The translations under genes and the position numbers were made by a program. Positions 28,852-38,975 of a stretch of DNA of 64,000 nucleotides are shown piece by piece. The stretch is from Sulfolobales archaeon. Its GTDB lineage: Archaea > Thermoproteota > Thermoprotei_A > Sulfolobales > NBVN01. The DNA lies in assembly GCA_026413885.1 (NCBI GenBank), contig JAOAKA010000002.1, positions 62,001 through 126,000 of the forward strand, written 5' to 3'. How positions within the stretch are numbered: position 1 is the stretch's first letter; each line of letters begins with the position of its first letter. The notes under the pieces were generated by a model. The model was given only the letters and a program-made list of their open reading frames with translations, did no database searches and had not been told where the DNA came from.

Positions 28852-29856
28852 ATACTTTACTACAGTATCAACGAGCTCTTCTATTCCTTCTCTCTTTAGA
28901 GCACTTATCTTCAGAATTGGAGCGTTGAGGACAACCTCACTCACAGCTCTAGACACTAAGTCTACTCTCTCAGGACTCACTCTATCTACTTTATTAATTA
29001 CTACGAAAATATCTACATTAACCCACTGTTTGAGTGATTTAAGGAGGGAGAGCTGACTCTCAAATCCATAGTAGAAGTCTTCCGATGGATCTACTAGAAA
29101 TAGAACTAGGTCTGCAACTTCTGTTACTACTATGAAAGCCTTTCTCTCAATCTCATTCATATTGTCCGGAGGTCTGTCGAGAATTCCGGGAAGATCTAGA
29201 ATCTGGAGCTCTATAAATCCATAGTTTACATGACCTAAGACTATCTCCTTAGTTGTGAACGGAAACGGCGATGACTTAGGCTTAGCTGTAGATATAGTGG
29301 AGACGAGAGTGGATTTTCCAACTTGAGGCATGCCGGCTACAGCTACTACTGGAAGCGATAGGTCTATACAAGGTGTCTTCTTGAGTTCTACTATAGCTCT
29401 GTCTAGTAGCTCGAGATACTTAGATTCCCTCCTAACTACTGAGAGAACTCTTCCAATATATTCTCTATATAGCTCCCTAGATTCAGCTACATCGAAGCTT
29501 ACAGCAATCTTAGACCTATACTCTCTCGATAGTTTCTTTACTACTTCAAGCTTTCCTAAAAGTCTGCCCACTAAGTCATCAACTACTAATCCATCGGCTA
29601 GAGCATTTGAAGCAATTCTGCTGTAGAAACTTACTTGAAGCAGTTTCTTTAGAGTTCTGAGTGGTTCTAGAAGATTCTCTGCTAGATATTCGTAGACTCT
29701 ATCTACTCTTCGACAGTATCTAACTAAAGCTCTCTTCTTAACGGACCTGGAGAGAGCTATAGGTTCTCTACTTACTCTAAGCACGTACTCTCTTACGTCA
29801 CTGTACTTTGGAAGTCTTCTCAAGACTTTGTTCAGGCACTTTGTTTTTTCCTCCAA
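28822..29856 (-). CDS. NOG1-like GTPase
   Basis: AGMPQVGKSTLVSTISTAKPKSSPFPFTTKEIVLGHV, LDLPGILDRPPDNMNEIERKAF, NKVD. Confidence 0.9.
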   Translation of the reverse strand: MEEKTKCLNKVLRRLPKYSDVREYVLRVSREPIALSRSVKKRALVRYCRRVDRVYEYLAENLLEPLRTLKKLLQVSFYSRIASNALADGLVVDDLVGRLLGKLEVVKKLSREYRSKIAVSFDVAESRELYREYIGRVLSVVRRESKYLELLDRAIVELKKTPCIDLSLPVVAVAGMPQVGKSTLVSTISTAKPKSSPFPFTTKEIVLGHVNYGFIELQILDLPGILDRPPDNMNEIERKAFIVVTEVADLVLFLVDPSEDFYYGFESQLSLLKSLKQWVNVDIFVVINKVDRVSPERVDLVSRAVSEVVLNAPILKISALKREGIEELVDTVVKYLKTSRGESP

Positions 29857-30137
29857 AGACTCTCACCACCAATTTTAATCTCTACTATGCGGTGTATGGG
29901 AATCTGTGTATTACTCTCAGATAGCACCACACGGTCTTTCATCAAGATAGAGCTGTTGGAGAGTTTAATGCTTCTCACACCACTTACCGTATTTCTATCT
30001 ACTACCACAATCTCTACTTCAGATAAAATGAGCTCTCCAACTCTAGACATCCAGAATAGTTTCTTAAGTACTTCATATGATTCTAGCCTACCCACTCTAT
30101 ACTCCACTCTCAGTAGAACAACATGTTTAATATTCAA
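29832..30137 (-). CDS. DUF504/MJ1316-like (UPF0248) protein
   Basis: C-terminal IPIHRIVEIKIGGESLWRKK signature. Confidence 0.65.
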   Translation of the reverse strand: MNIKHVVLLRVEYRVGRLESYEVLKKLFWMSRVGELILSEVEIVVVDRNTVSGVRSIKLSNSSILMKDRVVLSESNTQIPIHRIVEIKIGGESLWRKKQSA

Positions 30138-30320
30138 GCCTTAACTCAGTGGTGCTATAAAGTAGTGAAACTAGCTTATAGCTATTAGTGGTAGCTGAGC
30201 TTCTAAACAACTGTGGTAGACATTACTCAAGAGTTCACTGCTGCGTTGATTAAAGAAGTAACTACCAACTAAAACAAGTGTAGAAACTGAGTGCTCGATA
30301 TCTGGTTTTGACTCTATTCT

Positions 30321-30605
30321 CTAGGTCTGAGATTGTTCTGAAGTCTTCTTAGTCTCAACTTCTAGCTTCTTTAGTTCTTCCTCTATTTCCTTCTCTATCT
30401 CCTCTATAGGCTTAGGTGGGGGTGTTGTTGCTAGTGTATAGCCTATCCAGCCTAGAATACCGAATACTCCAGCTATAGCTATGAAACCAGTTAGCTTTAG
30501 AACTAGGAGGTAGTAGTCAGTTAAGAAGACTAACCAGCCGTAGATAGCTACTATAGCTATAGATGCTGTGAGCATCAACCCACCGACTAACTGATCTCGA
30601 GCCAT
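30321..30605 (-). CDS. small membrane protein with charged C-terminal tail
   Basis: Two to three TM helices then E/K-rich tail. Confidence 0.6.
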   Translation of the reverse strand: MARDQLVGGLMLTASIAIVAIYGWLVFLTDYYLLVLKLTGFIAIAGVFGILGWIGYTLATTPPPKPIEEIEKEIEEELKKLEVETKKTSEQSQT

Positions 30606-30671
30606 AGAGCACCCAATCTATTTAGAACCTAGGTATAAAAGTATGTAGAGCAACTCAATCTGATAAACGAC

Positions 30672-32576
30672 TTGAAACCAATCTCTAGTCTCCAAGCACT
30701 AGTTGGTACTGCGAAGAAATTGCGTAGTGTGTTTCCGACCACATACCGATGTGTTATTCACTATTTTATTGCTGGCTTCACTACTTCTCGGGTGTTGTAC
30801 ACGGTAGTAAGAAGTTTGGTGGAAGCCTCTAGAATAATTGAAGCTGTAGTCTATATTCCAAGATTTACTATTGAGGGTGTTGCTAGAAGGTGTTTAGTCT
30901 ACGGATCTACCGAGAGGGGTACCTACAGTGCTTACACTATAGATATTGAAACAGGTGTTAAGAAACTTGTGGCTTCAGATGTACATATGCTTATAGATGT
31001 TAGTGAATCCTCCTCTAAAGTCGTATTTGTAAGAGATGTCAGTAGAGGTTTCGAGCTCAGTAGAGTCTTCACCGTAGATATCGAGACAGGTGAAGAGCTC
31101 TCTATATCTAGAGGAGTTGAGCCTCAGAGAATCGCAGGACTGGCTTTCGACGGTAAAAGAGTTGCCTGGTCTGGAGCTACGAGAGAGAAAGCCGGTATAT
31201 ACCTAGCGAATCTCGCAAATGAAACTGTGGAGAGAATTGCTGAAACTAAGGGTAGAGAGTTTGTTACAGATGTTAACGAGAGTTATGTAGTTGGATTCGG
31301 TCACATAGCAGGTAATCCATTCTCAACAGAGCTACTTGCGGTCAATATTTTAACAGGAACTCAATCAGTAATAACACCTAGAGAAGGTTCAATCAACGTC
31401 TCTCCGAGACTTCACGGAAGTAGAGTTCTCTTCGCAAGCAATTTTGAAGACGGAGATACAATGGCTCTCTATACTCTAGACCTCGAAGAGAGAAGCTTTA
31501 AGAAAGCGACCTTCACCTATAGAGATATAGAGAAATTCGAACCAGTTGAATACGTAAGCTATGGATGGACTTCAGATGGGAGAATCTGGGCCGTAGGTAA
31601 AAAGCGAGGAACTTCGAGACTCTTCATCGATGGGCGGGATCTAGGTCCAGATACGGGCTTCATCTCATCAGCCACCGTACACGAGAGAAAGGCGTATATC
31701 GTACACTCAACACTTAGAACCCCCCCAAAGATACTTGAAGTAGACATAGAAAGCGGTAGCTACCGCACTATAGTAGATAATCCACTACCTCGAGATGTAG
31801 CTGAGAAACTCGGTGAAGCCAGATTTATAGAGCTAGAGTCATTCGACAAGCTAAAGATCCCGACCTACGTTCTCGAATCAAGTACGGCACCAAAGCCCGG
31901 GCCTACGGTGGTCTATCCACACGGAGGTCCTTGGTCTGAAGTAGCTAATGCTTGGACACCTATAGTAGCTACACTAGCTGCTCTAGGCTACCACGTAGTA
32001 GCTCCCAACTTTAGAGGGTCTACGGGTTATGGAGAGAAGTTCAGACTGATGGATGTGGGGGATCCGGGAGGCGCCGATATGGAGGATGTAGCAACAGCTG
32101 GTAGGTGGGCTATTGATAGTGGACTCAGTAGAGTTGGTGAAGTATCAATCGTTGGATATAGCTACGGAGGGTACACCACACTGATGCAGTTGACTACGAG
32201 ACCTAAACTCTGGAAGTGTGGTGTAGCTGGTGCTCCAGTAGCTGACTGGGAAATGATGTACGAACTCGCAGATAGATACTTCAAAACATTTCAGGAAGTT
32301 CTATTCGCAGGTAGAAAGGAGTTATTCAGAGAAAGATCTCCGATAACGTACGCCGAGAACTTAGAATCCCCTCTCTGTGTAGTTCAACCTCAAAATGATT
32401 CAAGAACACCTATACAGCCGGTACTAGAATTCATAAAGAAGCTGATAGAGAGAGGGAAAACATTTGAGTTACACGTACTACCAGACATAGGCCACACAGT
32501 ATCACTTAACAATGAAGCTCTAGCTAAGTTTCTACTATATGTAGCCGCATTTCTAGCCCGATGCTACTCTAAGTAG
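30672..32576 (+). CDS. S9 family serine peptidase (acylaminoacyl-peptidase-like); start may be internal (near 30816)
   Basis: VVYPHGGPWSE, VGYSYGGYTTLM nucleophile, QPQNDSRTPI Asp, DIGHTVS His; beta-propeller N-terminal half. Confidence 0.9.
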   Translation: MKPISSLQALVGTAKKLRSVFPTTYRCVIHYFIAGFTTSRVLYTVVRSLVEASRIIEAVVYIPRFTIEGVARRCLVYGSTERGTYSAYTIDIETGVKKLVASDVHMLIDVSESSSKVVFVRDVSRGFELSRVFTVDIETGEELSISRGVEPQRIAGLAFDGKRVAWSGATREKAGIYLANLANETVERIAETKGREFVTDVNESYVVGFGHIAGNPFSTELLAVNILTGTQSVITPREGSINVSPRLHGSRVLFASNFEDGDTMALYTLDLEERSFKKATFTYRDIEKFEPVEYVSYGWTSDGRIWAVGKKRGTSRLFIDGRDLGPDTGFISSATVHERKAYIVHSTLRTPPKILEVDIESGSYRTIVDNPLPRDVAEKLGEARFIELESFDKLKIPTYVLESSTAPKPGPTVVYPHGGPWSEVANAWTPIVATLAALGYHVVAPNFRGSTGYGEKFRLMDVGDPGGADMEDVATAGRWAIDSGLSRVGEVSIVGYSYGGYTTLMQLTTRPKLWKCGVAGAPVADWEMMYELADRYFKTFQEVLFAGRKELFRERSPITYAENLESPLCVVQPQNDSRTPIQPVLEFIKKLIERGKTFELHVLPDIGHTVSLNNEALAKFLLYVAAFLARCYSK

Positions 32577-32820
32577 ATGAGTGAAGTCGTGCTCAAACTA
32601 CGTAGTTGAGACCTTTTAGATAAAACACAAGCCCTCACTCTACCTTCAGAATAGTCTCGACTCACTAGACTTCACTTGCTTAACGATAGTACAATATGTC
32701 TCCCTACAGGGAATTAGAAGATGTGTGTAGGATTTTCTATCTTCAAAGACTCTACCCAGCTAGCACTTCTAGAAATGAAATTCACGATAATAATACTTCT
32801 AGTAAATAATTAGAGAGTAA

Positions 32821-33360
32821 CTACTCTAAGACTACTAGAGGGTCACCTACGTTAATAAAGTCTCCAGCTCTTACTTTAACTTCTTTAACTCTACCACTCT
32901 TGTCACTAAAGACTTCTACTTCCATCTTCATTGACTCTAGAGTAGCAACCAGCTTTCCTGGAGATACTGTGTCTCCGGGAGCTGTTAACACCTTCAGTAC
33001 CTTGCCAGGTATTGGTGAAGCTATGATAGCTCCACCTACTGTAACTGCTGGTGTTATCGGTGTAGTAGGTGTCGCAGTCTGTGGTGTGCTTGAGGCTACC
33101 GCTCCCGAACTACTTTCTTGTTTTCTAGTGCTATCAATAGGTCTAGATGCTGCATCACCAGCTACGGACTTTACTTCAGCTGATCTAGAGAGGCTCTCTT
33201 CAGCCGTCATTTTGACTATAGGTTGCTTAGCTTCAACAAGTACCTCCATTTCTACGCCATCTACAACTACTTTAAACTTACTCTCTCCACTAGGTTTAAC
33301 TAGCGCATTATATGTTCTATCTCCGATCTTTACTAGATAACTGTATGACTGCCCGCTCAC
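32821..33360 (-). CDS. biotin carboxyl carrier protein
   Basis: GKLVATLESMKMEVEVFSDKSGRVKEVKVRAGDFINVGDPLVVLE with biotinyl-Lys motif ESMKM; Pro/Ala/Thr-rich linker. Confidence 0.92.
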   Translation of the reverse strand: MSGQSYSYLVKIGDRTYNALVKPSGESKFKVVVDGVEMEVLVEAKQPIVKMTAEESLSRSAEVKSVAGDAASRPIDSTRKQESSSGAVASSTPQTATPTTPITPAVTVGGAIIASPIPGKVLKVLTAPGDTVSPGKLVATLESMKMEVEVFSDKSGRVKEVKVRAGDFINVGDPLVVLE

Positions 33361-33474
33361 TGATTCATTCGCCGTAAGTAATAGCTAAGCTTGGTTTTTA
33401 AGCTTAGTAGATAGACGGCCAGATACAGAGAATTCATCAACTGCGGCCGGGCTATTCAGCTAGTTCTCTAGTAG

Positions 33475-35067
33475 TTACATTAGTGGAGTACACACTATCT
33501 TTCTTTTTTCTACTTCAAGAACTACGGCATCTACTACTCTACCTCGAAGGTCTTTACTACTCTTAAGTAGAGCTACGGGACCGTGGGGGAGGGTGTACCC
33601 TATGTATATGTCCTTACTGTATGTGTCAACAACAGCTATTCTTACGGTCTTACCCAGAAGCTTCTTCTTGAACGAAGCTTCAAGAGCTTCTACAAAACTT
33701 TTAAGTGATGACACTCTTCGATTCTTTAGCGAAGGATGGGGATAGTTTTCGAAAGCAGAACCTCGAAGAGGTCTAAATCTATAGAGAATAACTCTCTCCG
33801 CACCTAGTTTAGTGGCTTTCTTTAGTACTTTGATAGTGTTTCTAATAGTCCTCCAGCTTTCACCCGGTAGTCCGTAGATAGTGTATACATATGGTCTCAA
33901 GCCATGGTCTCTCAGCAGCTTTATAGCTCTTAAAGCCTCCTCGACTGTGGATGGTCTCCCGAGTTCCACGTGATGCTCACTATCACCCGTCTCTAGACCG
34001 ATATTGACAGTAGTCCCTCTAAGGTATTTCCCTAGCACTCTAGCAACTTCTTCGGTAACTAGATTCGGCTTTATATTCTCAACCATTACGTAGACCTCTT
34101 TTTTCTCGACAGTGGGAATAGAGAATATATCAGATAGGAGTTGCTCTAGAGCACCTACATTCGCAGGTGGGTATCTCGGGTCTGTGAGCGGGCTAGGTTT
34201 AACGAGCCAGTCTCGCCCATAGTCCAGTATATCAGGAGCACTAAGCACGATCCTCGTAACACCTAGTTCAATAAGTTCAGACACTTCTCTCACAATCTGC
34301 TCTACAGGTCTAGACCTAGCTGGTCCATAGAGTCTCGGAACAAGGCAGTAACCACATCCAGGTGGGATTCCTAGAGGACAGGACACTCTTAACTCAAGTC
34401 TACCAGTTCTACAGATACCGCACCGCACGCACTTGGTTATTCCTACCTCCTTAGGTAGCTTAATTGGTAGAGTAGTTCTGTAGAAGTTACTGCAGCCTCG
34501 AACAACTTCAACATATACTCTACGAGCCCAATAGTACCTGTAGTTTCTTATAGACTCCACATCCGGTTCAAAAGACCATAGTAGAGGTTCTCTAGCGTAA
34601 CTAGGCGTTATATTTACTATAAACTCGCCGTTCTCTCTGAATATCAGGTTTGGAATATTTCGAAAATCACCAGAACCTAGAGTCTTGACTAGTACCGGTA
34701 GAGAAACCTCAGCTTCACCCCAAACAACAGCAGTAAATCCAAGTTTGAGTAAGTCTTCATAATCGACACACATAGGGCCGCCGGCAAGCGATGGACCCCT
34801 CTCCTTCCACTTCTTTAATACTATAGACACAGAGTGAATATCTGAAGACATCCCGGAAACCATCAAAACATCGAAATTTCTTAGGATATCGGTGCTATTC
34901 GATAGAACACGCTCACACTCCATTAAATACGGTTTGACACCTAGTCTCGTTAGTATTCCAACAACCAGTCTCGGTCCAGACCCTACAACATCAACACTTG
35001 ATAACCTCCTACCCGCAGACCCAGTAGCCAAACAGTCTACAACAGCAATCTTCAATGCTACTCCCAC
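33475..35067 (-). CDS. radical SAM protein with B12-binding-like N-terminal domain
   Basis: ASxGGPxC-like N-terminal Rossmann pattern, EVVRGCSNF, CPLGIPPGCGYCLVPRLYGPARSR, NIGLETGDSEHHVELGRP, YTIYGLPGES. Confidence 0.82.
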   Translation of the reverse strand: MGVALKIAVVDCLATGSAGRRLSSVDVVGSGPRLVVGILTRLGVKPYLMECERVLSNSTDILRNFDVLMVSGMSSDIHSVSIVLKKWKERGPSLAGGPMCVDYEDLLKLGFTAVVWGEAEVSLPVLVKTLGSGDFRNIPNLIFRENGEFIVNITPSYAREPLLWSFEPDVESIRNYRYYWARRVYVEVVRGCSNFYRTTLPIKLPKEVGITKCVRCGICRTGRLELRVSCPLGIPPGCGYCLVPRLYGPARSRPVEQIVREVSELIELGVTRIVLSAPDILDYGRDWLVKPSPLTDPRYPPANVGALEQLLSDIFSIPTVEKKEVYVMVENIKPNLVTEEVARVLGKYLRGTTVNIGLETGDSEHHVELGRPSTVEEALRAIKLLRDHGLRPYVYTIYGLPGESWRTIRNTIKVLKKATKLGAERVILYRFRPLRGSAFENYPHPSLKNRRVSSLKSFVEALEASFKKKLLGKTVRIAVVDTYSKDIYIGYTLPHGPVALLKSSKDLRGRVVDAVVLEVEKRKIVCTPLM

Positions 35068-35155
35068 ATAGGCCAGTAAATGCCGCTCCCAGAAATACCT
35101 TACAGCTCAGCTATTAAGCTAATACTTAATATACCGCAAACATATACTCAATTGA

Positions 35156-35206
35156 GTGATGAAGCCGCTCCAAAAGCAGATATATGACGAACTCGCGACG
35201 ATCTGA
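35156..35206 (+). ncRNA. candidate C/D box sRNA (B)
   Basis: GTGATGA (C) - 14 nt - CAGA (D') - tat - ATGACGA (C') - 12 nt (actcgcgacgat) - CTGA (D); intergenic. Confidence 0.5.
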
Positions 35207-35332
35207 CGGACTCACTCTAGTAGCTAGTAAGACTTCAGTTCCACGCTGCGGAAAAATGGTTAAAGCAATAATTAACTAGTCAGCTAGTTAAGCAGCTAAA
35301 ACAAAAGTGAAATTCAGCTCTATGTGTGAAGT

Positions 35333-36427
35333 CTAGAGGATTATCTCCCCTTCTTTCCAAACGCAGTCGCTGATCTCTTTATATGGAAGAACGCAGTTAC
35401 GCCTGTTAATGAATACTTCATCTGCTATACTTACTTGATCTCCGATGATTACTCCACTCTCAATTCTCACCCAGTTACCGATTGAGCAGTTTTCCCCGAT
35501 TATCGAGTTTCTGATGTAGGAAGAGAAACCCACTCTACTCCCCCTCATTACTATCGAACCCCTCATTGCTGAAGATTCACCTATAGTTACATTATCTAGC
35601 AGCAGTGTGTTTGGTCCTACGATGCTTCCCTTACCTACGACGACATTATTTCCTATATATACTGGTCTAACTATTTCACCTTGAATATCTGATGTCTCTT
35701 CTACATAGCCATTTGGATAGTAGGTGTTGAGAGCTACTACGTTGGCTTTAAGATAGTCTTCAGGAACACCGATATCAAACCACACTCCATTGTGTACGTA
35801 CGCATATACTTTCTCTGTTTTCAATATCTTTGGAATGAGGTCTATAGAGATCTTCTGTTTTCTACCTCCGCCGGCAATATACTTAAGTACTTCAGGTTCG
35901 AATACATATACCCCGGCATTAGCTAGATTCGACCGAGGTCTATAGGTAGGTTTCTCGATAAAGCCTATAACCCTACCTTCTTCGTTTATATCGAGTATCC
36001 CGTATCTCTCGGGATTATCTACTGAAATAGCTGTTAATGTAGCTAGAGCTCCCTTACTTTTGTGGAAATCTACCACAGCGCGAATATCTACATCTGTAAA
36101 TATGTCTCCATAGAGAACTAGAAATGTTTCACTAAGACCGACTTTCTCGTCTACAAGCTTCAGAGGTCCGGCGTCACCGAGAGGTTGATCTTCTTCTACG
36201 TACGCAATAGAGACGCCGTATTCATCTCCATTCCCTAAATAGCTCATAATCTGGTTAGATAGATACTTAACGGAAATAACTATCTCATCTACATATACCT
36301 TTCCAAGAGAATAGATCAACCAGTGAATTAAGGGTTTACTTAAGATAGGTAGAAGTGGCTTAGGTCTAGTTAGAGTTAGAGGTCTCAATCTTGTAGCATA
36401 ACCTCCAGCTAGTACTACAGCTTTCAT
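35333..36427 (-). CDS. sugar-1-phosphate nucleotidyltransferase with C-terminal beta-helix
   Basis: MKAVVLAGGYATRLRPLTLTRPKPLLPI; FIEKP; hexapeptide C-terminus. Confidence 0.93.
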   Translation of the reverse strand: MKAVVLAGGYATRLRPLTLTRPKPLLPILSKPLIHWLIYSLGKVYVDEIVISVKYLSNQIMSYLGNGDEYGVSIAYVEEDQPLGDAGPLKLVDEKVGLSETFLVLYGDIFTDVDIRAVVDFHKSKGALATLTAISVDNPERYGILDINEEGRVIGFIEKPTYRPRSNLANAGVYVFEPEVLKYIAGGGRKQKISIDLIPKILKTEKVYAYVHNGVWFDIGVPEDYLKANVVALNTYYPNGYVEETSDIQGEIVRPVYIGNNVVVGKGSIVGPNTLLLDNVTIGESSAMRGSIVMRGSRVGFSSYIRNSIIGENCSIGNWVRIESGVIIGDQVSIADEVFINRRNCVLPYKEISDCVWKEGEIIL

Positions 36428-36547
36428 ATTTCTCCATACAAAACTAGGCGCAGTTGAAATAAGTTTTGCTCTTCCTGCTAGTCTTCAAGAGAGGTCTTAC
36501 TTAATACTTATATACCTTTAAATAATTAATTTTTAGGGTGTCTTTAA

Positions 36548-36790
36548 TTGAAGAGTAAAGAAGCTATAGGCTTAGCTATTACAGCAACAGCTATCGCCTT
36601 ACTGCTATACGAACTATTCTACGTCAATCTAACCAAAGGTTCTGTAGGTGTGAAAGGCACTATATCAAGTGATTCTATCCTAATATCTGCTGGATTCTTA
36701 CTGATCTTAGTAGGTCCTTGGCTATGGCTCGGTGATGTACCGGTAGCAGTAAAGAAATTCATAGAAGCTAAAACAGGTAGAAAGCTCTAG
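36548..36790 (+). CDS. small two-TM protein upstream of cstA
   Basis: 80-aa ORF with two hydrophobic segments, 10 bp upstream of cstA. Confidence 0.6.
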   Translation: MKSKEAIGLAITATAIALLLYELFYVNLTKGSVGVKGTISSDSILISAGFLLILVGPWLWLGDVPVAVKKFIEAKTGRKL

Positions 36791-36800
36791 GTGGGAAACT

Positions 36801-38606
36801 ATGTACCCGATACTCATACTACTCGTAGTCCTCTTACTATATGGTGCAGCTTACATATTCTATGGCAAGAAGCTTCTAGAGCGGAGAGTAGTTAAAGCAG
36901 ACCCTAAGAGACTCACACCAGCATATGAAAAATTCGACGGTATAGACTACGTTCCAGCAAATAAGTATGTTCTCTACGGACACCACTTTGCCTCAATTGC
37001 TGGTGCTGGACCTATAGTGGGTCCAGCGGTAGCTCTAGCCTGGGGTTGGTTCCTCCCACTAATATGGGTTCTCTTCGGAAACATCTTCATAGGGGCGGTA
37101 CACGACTACACATCGATCATGGCTAGTGTTAGACATGGTGGAGTTTCTATAATGACTATCTCAGAGAACGTTATGGGTAGAAAAGCTAGGTACATATTCC
37201 TGGCGTACGTTTGGTTTGCTTTAATACTAGTTCTAGCAGCATTCTTTAGCGTGGCATCTGCTACCTTTGCTGATGTTCCTACAGCTGCTACTGTATCGAT
37301 AATCTACATGCCTCTAGCTCTACTATTCGGCATACTCGTATATAAACTAGGCTTTGATGTTAGGCAAGCTACTGTAATTGTGCTCATACTAGTTGTAGCC
37401 GGTATAGCCTACTCTTTCTACACACCAGTATATCTAACGTACGAAGGATGGGTTGTCGTATTAGCTCTATACTCTATTCTCGCAGCTGCTCTACCAGTGT
37501 GGTATCTGCTGCAGCCGAGAGACTACTTAAATGCTTACCTACTGTGGTCATTCGTAATACTGGCGGTAATAGCACCACTACTACTGCCGGTTGTTAGATT
37601 CACTGGACCGGCGATAATTACCTTCGTAGCTAAAGGTAGTGTAATAGGAGCTCCAGCAGGCACTCCAGCAGCAGGACTCGATATAGCTTGGTTCTGGCCG
37701 GTAGTACCACTAACAATAGCTTGTGGAGCTCTCTCCGGATTCCACTCAGTCGTAGGTTCTGGAACAACATCAAAGCAGCTATCTAGTGAACTCGATGCAC
37801 TACTAGTAGGTTACGGAGGTATGTTGACTGAGGGAGCGGTTTCATCTCTAGCAGTTATACTTCCAGCAGCTCTAGTCTGGAATTTTGCTGCTGTAGCTCA
37901 AGATGTTGGTCTAACTACAGATCTACTGCTTAAAGCTGGTTTAAACATAACAGCTACACCGAACATACTTCGGTTTGCCGGGGCTGCGAGATTCTATACG
38001 GCTTACGGATTTGCTCAAGGTATAGCGTGGAGTAGGCTTGTTGGTGTAGAACTCTTCCCACAGCTCTTCATCGGATTCAGAACATTCGCAGCGTGGGCTC
38101 TAACAGCATTCATTCTTACAACACTAGATACAGCAAACAGGCTGGCTAGATTCGCTTGGAGTGAGATGTTCGACTGGTTGAAGCCTCGCCGCCCAACGCT
38201 TCACAAACTAGTTACAAATAGGTGGGTAGCGTCAACACTAGCGGTAGTTATTGGTGCCGCTATGGCTTACCCAACAATACCGGGTGTTGGTAGAGCATAC
38301 TTAGTCGTTTGGCCTGCGTTCGCAGGAACTAACCAGTTGCTAGCAGCACTAGCACTACTTACATCTACTCTATGGGTTTACGCTATGCTGAAGGTTAGAG
38401 GAGCAATTAGCCTCCTCATGATGATTCCAGCACTATTCCTCTGGCTAACTGTGACTCTAGCACTTCTAGTATGGCTAGTATTCATAGTGCCGAATCTACC
38501 GCTGATATATATAGGCACCGGAATAATTGTTGGTGTATCTGTAGTACTCGACATACTCTTAATATACCTATTTATTAGAGGCCTTAAGTCGGCTAGAGCA
38601 CTATAA
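36801..38606 (+). CDS. cstA: carbon starvation protein A (CstA family transporter)
   Basis: GHHFASIAGAGPIVGPAVALAWGW, GAVHDYTSIMASVRHGG, CGALSGFHSVVGSGTTSKQL. Confidence 0.95.
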   Translation: MYPILILLVVLLLYGAAYIFYGKKLLERRVVKADPKRLTPAYEKFDGIDYVPANKYVLYGHHFASIAGAGPIVGPAVALAWGWFLPLIWVLFGNIFIGAVHDYTSIMASVRHGGVSIMTISENVMGRKARYIFLAYVWFALILVLAAFFSVASATFADVPTAATVSIIYMPLALLFGILVYKLGFDVRQATVIVLILVVAGIAYSFYTPVYLTYEGWVVVLALYSILAAALPVWYLLQPRDYLNAYLLWSFVILAVIAPLLLPVVRFTGPAIITFVAKGSVIGAPAGTPAAGLDIAWFWPVVPLTIACGALSGFHSVVGSGTTSKQLSSELDALLVGYGGMLTEGAVSSLAVILPAALVWNFAAVAQDVGLTTDLLLKAGLNITATPNILRFAGAARFYTAYGFAQGIAWSRLVGVELFPQLFIGFRTFAAWALTAFILTTLDTANRLARFAWSEMFDWLKPRRPTLHKLVTNRWVASTLAVVIGAAMAYPTIPGVGRAYLVVWPAFAGTNQLLAALALLTSTLWVYAMLKVRGAISLLMMIPALFLWLTVTLALLVWLVFIVPNLPLIYIGTGIIVGVSVVLDILLIYLFIRGLKSARAL

Positions 38607-38681
38607 GCTTACACAAGTTTTTACTTAACTATTTACTTCATTTAATTACTTTGTTGTATTTAAACCAGGGAGAGCTCTAAG

Positions 38682-38975
38682 GTGCTTAAAGCATTATCTA
38701 GAGTAATAAGAGAGATGAAATTTTTTGTGAGAGGAATTAGAGAAGCCATGATCGAAGAGAGTGTGAGTGTTTTAAAAGCAGAGTACATAGAGCTTGAGAA
38801 CGTCTTTCTACTCATAGTTTTAGGACCTCTAGTCGGTATTAAAACAATCACACCACTTCTGTCTTTAGAGCTACTAGAACCTCTAATCTCAGAGATAAGA
38901 ATCTTAGAGAGTAGATCAGTTAAAGGTGAGGATGTTTTAGATGAGTTAGTGTCATCACTAGGTGGAGCACCTTGA
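38682..38975 (+). CDS. hypothetical protein in Get3/ArsA operon
   Basis: 97-aa ORF whose stop overlaps the ArsA-like start. Confidence 0.5.
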   Translation: MLKALSRVIREMKFFVRGIREAMIEESVSVLKAEYIELENVFLLIVLGPLVGIKTITPLLSLELLEPLISEIRILESRSVKGEDVLDELVSSLGGAP

